Positions 62,368 through 64,000 of a stretch of 64,000 nt of DNA are shown here, piece after piece (within the stretch, counting starts at the first letter, position 1; the number at the start of each line of letters is the position of its first letter). The translations under genes were made by a program, and so were the position numbers. The notes beneath the pieces were generated by a model. It saw only the letters and a list, made by a program, of their open reading frames with translations. It ran no database searches and had not been told where the DNA came from. This stretch comes from Streptomyces poonensis (lineage in GTDB: Bacteria; Actinomycetota; Actinomycetes; Streptomycetales; Streptomycetaceae): NCBI RefSeq assembly GCF_014650915.1, contig NZ_BMVW01000005.1, positions 62,001-126,000 of the forward strand, read 5' to 3'.

Positions 62368-63005
62368 CCGAGGACCTGTTCCTGCTCCGCGACGGGCTGG
62401 TCCGGCTGCTCGAGGCGTACGGCTGCGAGATCGCCGCCGCGGTCGAGAGCGGTCCCGAACTCACGCGGGCCCTGGCCGAGTTGCGGCCGGACGTCGCCGT
62501 CGTCGACGTCCGGCTGCCGCCCTCGCACACCGACGAGGGCCTGCAGTGCGCCCTGCAGGCCCGGCGGGAGCGGCCGGGCCTGCCGGTGCTGGTGCTCTCC
62601 CAGCACGTGGAGCAGCTGTACGCGCGGGAACTGCTCGCCGACGGCACGGGCGGGGTCGGGTATCTGCTGAAGGACCGGGTGTTCGACGCGGAGCAGTTCG
62701 TGGACGCCGTACGGCGGGTCGCCGCGGGCGGGACGGCGATGGACCCGCAGGTGATCCAGCAGCTGCTGGCGCGGCGCCAGGCGGACGACCGGCCGCTCGC
62801 CCGGCTCACCCCGCGTGAGCTGGAGGTGCTGGAGCTGATGGCGCAGGGCCGCTCGAACACGGCGATCGCGGAACGCCTCGTCGTGACGGAACGGGCCATC
62901 GCCAAACACACCTCCAATATCTTCGCCAAACTGCGACTGGAGGTGTCGGACGACGACAACCGGCGGGTGCTCGCGGTGCTCGCCTATTTGGATCACGGCC
63001 GCTGA
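62352..63005 (+). CDS. NarL/FixJ-family response regulator
   Basis: 217 residues. The receiver has Asp7/8 (LAEDLF), phosphorylation Asp52 (VAVVDVRL) and Lys about 104 (YLLKD). The LuxR-type HTH is at about 150-210 ([20 protein letters not shown], then [10 protein letters not shown]). The start is a TTG at 62352, chosen for GGAG five bases upstream and for the exact receiver N-terminus (LRVVLAED); no ATG or GTG fits. It is coupled to the kinase gene. Confidence 0.92.
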   Translation: MRVVLAEDLFLLRDGLVRLLEAYGCEIAAAVESGPELTRALAELRPDVAVVDVRLPPSHTDEGLQCALQARRERPGLPVLVLSQHVEQLYARELLADGTGGVGYLLKDRVFDAEQFVDAVRRVAAGGTAMDPQVIQQLLARRQADDRPLARLTPRELEVLELMAQGRSNTAIAERLVVTERAIAKHTSNIFAKLRLEVSDDDNRRVLAVLAYLDHGR

Positions 63006-63142
63006 ACGGCGGTCGGAGATCCGCGTCTTCTCAAAATACTCCCGGAGCTCCTGAACACCACACCAGCCCCGTGCGTATGGGAGGGAGCCGCTTCACTCCT
63101 GTCGGGCGCCTCGCTGCCCCGCAAGGAAGTCAGAGGAGTTCC

Positions 63143-64000
63143 ATGGGACGCAACACACGAAAACGCCGTTCGCCGCTGGCCGTGCGGGCCGTGGCCGCCT
63201 CCGCGGCGCTGGCCGTCGCGGGGGGCGGGCTGGTCTGGGCGAACTTCTACGCCTCGGCGGGCGAGTCGAGGTCCCCGGACCGGAACAGCACGCGCGCCGA
63301 CACCACACAGGTGGCGACGATCGACTGCCCCGACGTCGGCCAGCAGCTGACGAGCGTGCCGGAACGCGCGCGGACGGGCGTCGACAAGGAGCTGGCGCTG
63401 CTGGACGAGCAGATCACCGAGGCCTACGCGCGTCTCGCGTCCACGCGGAACGCCCAGGCCGGTGACGCCGGCTTCGTACAGAACGCGATCCTCGGCCCGC
63501 TCAAGTCCAAGCGGACGGCGGCCATCGAGCGGATAGCGATCAACATCAAGCGCGTGGGCGGATCCGCTCCGGGCGGGCTCGACCGGCTCGCCGGCTGTAC
63601 CGGGAAGACGGTGGAGCAGCCGGCCACCGACGCCGGTGAGGGCCAGGGCGGTCAGGACGACGGGCAGGGGCAGGACCAGAATCAAGGCCAGGACGGCGGT
63701 CAGAACGACGACGGTGGCCAGAACGACGGCGGCCAGGACAACGGCCAGGGCCAGGTCGGCGACAACGGCAACGGCGCCGCCGGCCCGTTCGCCGAGGACT
63801 TCGTCGACATCACCACGGTGCAGCCGAACGTCCAGAAGATCCGCACCCGGCGCGGCGGCTCGTCCGGCACCTTCACCACGACCTGCGGCGTCAACGAGAA
63901 CAAGCTGTTCAACACGGACAACCTGATCGTGGCACCCGGCGTGGACAACGGTGCCCACCACACCCACGACTACGTGGGCAACCAGGGCAACGACGCCTTC
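63143..64000 (+). CDS. Secreted DUF1996 protein, 5' part
   Basis: 286 residues are visible; the gene runs off the right edge. A Lys/Arg start and hydrophobic segment (about residues 13-35) form a signal peptide or anchor. A helical part follows, then a linker very rich in Gly, Gln, Asp and Asn (about 172-215), and the start of a DUF1996 domain with [19 protein letters not shown], whose His cluster is typical. AGAGGAG precedes the ATG. DUF1996 proteins are extracellular; the function is not established. Confidence 0.85.
   Translation, partial: MGRNTRKRRSPLAVRAVAASAALAVAGGGLVWANFYASAGESRSPDRNSTRADTTQVATIDCPDVGQQLTSVPERARTGVDKELALLDEQITEAYARLASTRNAQAGDAGFVQNAILGPLKSKRTAAIERIAINIKRVGGSAPGGLDRLAGCTGKTVEQPATDAGEGQGGQDDGQGQDQNQGQDGGQNDDGGQNDGGQDNGQGQVGDNGNGAAGPFAEDFVDITTVQPNVQKIRTRRGGSSGTFTTTCGVNENKLFNTDNLIVAPGVDNGAHHTHDYVGNQGNDAF

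Overview
The window is chromosomal DNA of a Streptomyces or very close relative. G+C and third-codon G/C are very high, GTG starts are common, and the gene order (cobalamin genes, pepA, lpd/sucB, aceE, lipB/lipA, glnA, glnII) is typical of a Streptomyces core chromosome. The only clearly A+T-richer DNA is inside an integrated element.

Layout. Positions 1-5324 hold the end of an HtrA-like protease, a small protein, and a cobalamin nucleotide-loop cluster (cobU-type fusion, cobT, cobS) with a methyltransferase gene inserted on the other strand. Positions 5563-14591 are central metabolism: leucyl aminopeptidase, dihydrolipoyl dehydrogenase, the two-lipoyl-domain E2, a GntR regulator and the homodimeric pyruvate dehydrogenase E1. 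A palindrome between the GntR gene and aceE looks like the regulator's operator. Positions 14929-28050 are mixed housekeeping: WYL regulator, PGRP amidase, MarP-like membrane serine protease, TetR, two oxidoreductases, an XRE/TPR regulator, lipoate genes lipB and lipA, and small membrane proteins. glnA (28249-29658) has an excellent GlnR box.

Positions 29646-51058 form an integrative element of about 21.4 kb (actinomycete integrative and conjugative element, AICE). It is flanked by a 45-bp perfect direct repeat that covers the last three codons and stop of glnA, so it sits in the 3' end of glnA rather than in a tRNA gene. From left to right it carries a tiny zinc-binding protein, integrase and excisionase; an iteron-like array; a primase-polymerase and helicase-type replication pair; an FtsK-like Tra translocase with a CTAG-rich palindromic cluster at its 3' end; a translationally coupled transfer/spread operon that includes a Pycsar-effector-like membrane protein; a KorSA-type GntR repressor with two matched operators; and cargo. 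The cargo has a glycosyltransferase, a small-RNA candidate, a NYN nuclease, a DGQHR/DndB-like protein, an EVE/SRA-like/PD-(D/E)XK nuclease, and a protein with eight tandem zinc-ribbon repeats fused to a GIY-YIG nuclease. This cargo looks like a defence island that senses modified DNA.

After the element, 51139-54838 hold two tandem paralogous secreted-protein genes. A 35-bp fragment of glnA lies between them, which shows that they arose by a tandem duplication reaching into glnA. The rest (55046-64000) is core again: small proteins, an ArsC-like protein, glnII with its own GlnR box, a DUF6891-like protein, a winged-helix regulator, an epimerase, a NarL-type two-component system, and the start of a DUF1996 protein cut by the window edge.
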